Assembly (NCBI GenBank): GCA_961205875.1 | Contig: OY540821.1 | Span: forward strand, 13,020,001-13,084,000 | From: Sialis fuliginosa | Taxonomy: Eukaryota > Arthropoda > Insecta > Megaloptera > Sialidae | Direction of reading: 5' to 3' | Length of the DNA: 64,000 nucleotides | Shown: positions 59,881 to 64,000 of the stretch, piece by piece | Layout of the letters: each line of letters opens with the position of its first letter | How positions within the stretch are numbered: the first letter of the stretch is position 1 | Notes under the pieces: generated by a model | Told to the model about the DNA's origin: nothing | What the model saw: only the letters and a program-made list of their open reading frames with translations | The model's database searches: none | Made by a program: the position numbers and the translations under genes

Positions 59881-62637
59881 ATATCATATTGCATCAAATA
59901 AATTAAGAGGTATAACCCGCCTTAATCTTATGCCTTTCTCTCTCTAAAAAACAAAAAAAAACATAAACATTAGATATAATTTGCATTTCGAATGACGTCA
60001 ATGCTAACTACTTAATATTCATATTTTTGACACCTGCAATATTTTGATATGATTTACAACTAATTAGAAAAAAGTTGAAAACATTGTATGTTGTTGAATT
60101 TTATTTTATTTTTAAATGAACCGTCACGAATACCTATATATATGATATTAACTTAATTATATGATATTTTTTACAATCAACCAGCGTTTCTTAATCTATG
60201 GTTAGTTAGTTCTATAATAATTGTTATTCTGTGGTTCTATAAATATTCTTTTAATTGACGAAATAATACTCTCGTAAACCTAATCAGGGAGAATTCAGTG
60301 AACGTAAAAGTCACTGAAAATCAGTTGTCTATACCAATTCTCACTAATCAACCAGTGATTTCGCCCATATTGAGTACCTATGCAACAATGATCCACTAAT
60401 TTGTTCAGTGACTATCCACTGAATCAGTTTAAGAGTGTATAATATAATGTAATTTGTAGGCAGAGCTGTCACAATCATACAATGAACGTACTTGAAGTAT
60501 CAAATAATACTTTACTTGTTAAAATCAAGTACTATGAATAAGTACAAGTATCAAGTACTTCAATCTATTTTTATGTACTTTGAAGTACTTCGATTACTTT
60601 GCTTGTTAAATTCAAGTATTACGTTCAAAAAGCACTTGAAGTATCAAGAAACTACCTTGATCAGACAAGAGTTTAAAATTCAAAAACTTGTATTTAAATA
60701 TCGGTATAGAGTCATGGAGAACCATACATGACTTCCATGTTCTTTAATATCTTTTTAAATAATTGTTAATATATGAAAAATTTCAATGGGATTTGTCAGA
60801 AATAAAACTCATTCTGTATTATAAATATTAGTTTTGTAAAGTTAAAATCACTATTTCAAAAATTATATGCAGACAGTCTATACTTAAAGTATTTGGCAAT
60901 ACTATAATTTGTATTAAAAAGGAGATTATAATGATATACATAAGTACCAATGGGTATATTTTTATTAATGTTTTCTTTCACAACCAAGTAAAGTTCTTGT
61001 ATTTTGTAAAAGTATTTATTAAATTAATTGCATGTATTAACATCGCAGATATTTGTTGACTGACATAAAAATATACATGCTTAAATTAAAAACTTTACGT
61101 CATAGATACTTTTTTAAAAACAAAAAGTGGTTGCCAATAAAAAATGGGGAACGCCAAAATAATATAATCCTTTAATAGAAAATACAAAGATTAAAATTAT
61201 TACCTGCGGCAATTTGCTTTACATATTTTTTGAGTTTAGATCTGTATCAAAATCTTTGCACGTTTTTCCATAATACGTTTTTGTTTTTACAAGGTTTTTA
61301 CGTAAATTTATGAGGTATATAAATTAATGTTTTATAGGAAGATTACAATAAAAGTTAATGATTATGGCCATTTGACTTTTATTTTTATTTTCAGTGTTGT
61401 ATTAGCACACCGGATTATAAAAAATTCTCTTTAAATCATTTTACTTGAAAAATATTTTTTAATTGTTATCAATTAAAATAAATTATGTTATTTGAAAATA
61501 ATAATAATGGTCGAAACAGCAAAAATTCTTCAAAATTGTGATAAATAATCAAAAATTGAGAGGGCTTACAGGGCTCTAGCCTGAAGGTAAGGGAAGAGCT
61601 GAAGGTCGTCTTAGATTTCTTAGCAGGAAGGTACCCGCAATAGGATGTAAAAGTCTTAATCATAAAAACCCAAATATGCAATATCTGAAAATAGACCGCA
61701 AAAATATATAAGTGACTATCAAATTTATAGACATAATAATTTATAATTAGATGTTTCGTTTTCAACACATATTATAGCGTCGTAAGAAACCAAGTAGGGT
61801 ATTATTAAAAAACTATAAATTCTTTTTACAATCTAATCTAATTATAATTCATGGTTATTACTAAATTAATTAGTTAAACGGTTTGTTTTCCTTATTAAAA
61901 CCTGTAGAATACAAGGGAAATTTCCATAACAAGTATGATTTTTTTATACAATCCTATCACTTTCTTATATTTAAAAAATATAAGTACGTATTATAATCAT
62001 TTTGAAATCGATATTTCAGCATCCTGAGTATATTTTGACTATTTTCATCGTCAAACTCAAAAAGTTTAGATTAATCGAACAAAAAATGGAAAATATATTT
62101 ACGAATAACATTTACAACTATTTTACCTTGAATTGTATTTAAACATAAACAAATATGTTTACTTTGTATAGGTATATTAGTATTTCGTCATTTCGTCAAT
62201 AATTGTAGTGGGTTTATAATATTACCATAACAATCAGAACTAAAACACAATTCATTTCAAGACATGTGTTTCAACTTTCAAATAGGAAATATCAGTTTAA
62301 CCTTTACCCGTCTTATAACATTTATAATCTGCCTTGTATTATTTACTAGTAGGCGCATCTTTGTTATATTTATGCATTATTTTGTATAAATTATCAATAT
62401 GTTTCCATTAGACTTGAAGTTTGTAAAATTCCTTAAATGTAATGTAAATGTTTTATATATTTGAATTACTATTGTTTACTAAATTAATTTTAATTAATAG
62501 GAAAAAAAATCTTGGATAAATAATGGAGAGTGCGGGTTAACGGTTTCATTTGTTCAAATTTTGACTGTCGCCATTCGAAAGAGTATAAAAAACATGAAAA
62601 TTTTGTATTTTCTAACTATATATGTACAAAATTTAAA

Positions 62638-62718
62638 CTTGATTCGATTATGCCACTTGGAAAGGTTCCCTTATTAGTGCTTGAAAGCGTAGAGCAGCGA
62701 ATCGCGCATTGTTGTTAA
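62638..62718 (+). pseudogene. Possible glutathione S-transferase N-domain relic
   Basis: The frame reads LDSIMPLGKVPLLVLESVEQ then RIAHCC and stop. MP-x-G-x-VP-x-L-x-x-(D/E) followed by a basic residue and IAH resembles the sigma/alpha-class GST segment that positions glutathione (MPFGQVPVLE...). No conserved sequence was found upstream or downstream and no splice acceptor stands before it, so if real it is a decayed fragment. Chance similarity cannot be excluded. Confidence 0.28.
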
Positions 62719-64000
62719 CGTATGTAATTGAAGTAGACCATATTGTTAACTATCATTTGAAGATTATATAAAAAAAATTATAAAGCTTGATAAAATTGGT
62801 TTAAAGATTATAAAAATGATTTTTTTTTGCTTAAACTTTCGCTGTTAAAACAATATTCGATCAAAGCACCGATGGACACATTGTATCTACTTTTATAACC
62901 TAGCTAACCTCCCCGACAAGATAAAAAAAAATTGGAATAATTTTCTGAACTACTGGTTCTAGGCAGAATAAATATTTTTTTAGTCTAATAAGAAAAAAAT
63001 AAAAAATTATATCACAATGTCTGAAGACCATTTTAAAGGTTTTCATAATTTTTTTATGAAAACCTTCAAAATGTTTTCATATTTTTTTTTACTTTTTATT
63101 TATCAATTCATTAGCTCGGAACTCCCTTTACCTCGAGGTCCTAGGTAGTTGCCGAAAGTGCCAACTGTGTAACGCGTCACTTACAAAAAAAAACACGATT
63201 TTGTTCTGAAATTAACCGTTCTCAGAAAATTTCATTGAAAATAATTATATGTTGTAGAAACTATCATACCTATAATAATATGTCATCTTTATTTTGTGAC
63301 ATGCAAATTATAAATGATTAATCTACATAAACATATAATTAGTGTAGTTTCTAAACAAAAATGTTGCATGCTTATAAACATACGAACGACTACAGATAAT
63401 TTAAAACTAGATTTTAAATTATTTACTGTTTTCAGTTTTCTATGGAATTGATTATATATATTTTTAATTATATTAGTGCAACGTTTTGAAAAACATATTT
63501 TGCTATTACATCTAATTTTATTTTACATAATTAATTGGATGACAACGCTAAATGCAAATTTATTGAAAAGAGACATGCAATATTATAATTTTAAAACTAC
63601 AAAAACAACTGCATTTTGCGACGACATTATTTTTGTTGTTAATTACTAAAATCAAAAAATATCCTTTATAAAATTGGTATTACAAAACGTGTTTTTAAAT
63701 TTTTTTCGTAAGTAGCAGTTCTGATTTAAAATATTAATTGATCATAACAATTTTTTACTCTGGGGAATCTCTTACATAAGATATATTGTATTTTGAATTG
63801 TAGATTAAATAATATATGCAGTCGCGGGCTAAACGAGGGGGGGGGGGGCACCCCGGGTACCAAAATGAGGTAAAAGAGCTTGAAGATGATTGAAAAGTGA
63901 CATAAACTAAAAAAAATTCCTCACAAACTCTAGGAGGGTGCAAAAGTAAATTATACAGGGTGTCAAATTTGACCTGACAACGAAAAAAAGTCATTCACTT

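Larger units (their letters stand above)
54632..64000. other. Repeat-rich region without a confirmed gene
   Basis: About 9.4 kb of AT-rich DNA. Recognised items: a run of G with hAT-like text (55929-55975), CGTGA-rich text ending GTGCCCAGCGCTA (about 56560-56652), a GTCTCG-rich direct/inverted repeat (57905-58171), a CAGGATGATTTACAACTAG-type palindrome (about 59470-59880), AAGTAC repeats (60463-60720), a hairpin (63036-63067), and a G run with repeat text at the right edge resembling 2560-2800. Weak coding candidates at 58365, 58898 and 62638 are described under findings. Confidence 0.55.

Overview
The window is a piece of a very AT-rich, intron-containing animal genome, almost certainly an insect. 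The evidence is GT/AG introns, and genes with clear insect or metazoan orthologues: a Gab/Dos adaptor, RhoL, an NRF-6-type acyltransferase, an igloo-like IQ exon and a secreted trypsin. There is also a dense background of short DNA transposons, many with hAT-type 8-bp target duplications or pogo-like TA duplications. I cannot fix the insect order. No operon-type bacterial features, tRNA, rRNA or CRISPR array were seen.

Layout. 1-6160 is gene-free, or is intron upstream of the last coding exon of an IQ-motif (igloo/neuromodulin-like) gene at 6161-6280 (+). 6281-15262 is gene-poor DNA with MITEs. 15263-30068 is a compact gene cluster: Gab/Dos (-), SOSS-C/INIP (+), METTL5 (+, only 37 bp after SOSS-C), a C2orf42-like zinc protein (-), ADO thiol dioxygenase (+, one exon), nuclear cap-binding NCBP2/Cbp20 (+) and RhoL GTPase (-). 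30069-36949 is repeat-rich. 36950-39563 is a four-exon trypsin (+) with its own TATA box and poly(A) signal. 41292-52958 is a 12-exon NRF-6-like membrane acyltransferase (-), whose introns are packed with palindromic MITEs. 53000-64000 has no convincing gene. It holds a hAT foldback element with a perfect target duplication, other MITEs, a possible small Cys-rich secreted peptide and a possible glutathione S-transferase relic.

Genes. The cluster is mostly housekeeping: DNA-damage ssDNA binding (SOSS-C), 18S rRNA m6A methylation (METTL5), mRNA cap binding (Cbp20) and oxygen-dependent thiol oxidation (ADO). It also has two signalling genes, the Gab adaptor in receptor tyrosine kinase/SHP2 signalling and RhoL. 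There is no sign that they form one pathway. The notable arrangement is the near-abutting SOSS-C/METTL5 pair, where the poly(A) signal of the first gene overlaps its stop codon.

Exon boundaries were set by reading frame, splice consensus and remembered family sequence. Total lengths are frame-consistent for METTL5, SOSS-C, C2orf42-like, NCBP2, RhoL, trypsin and the NRF gene. Gab has one unresolved junction.
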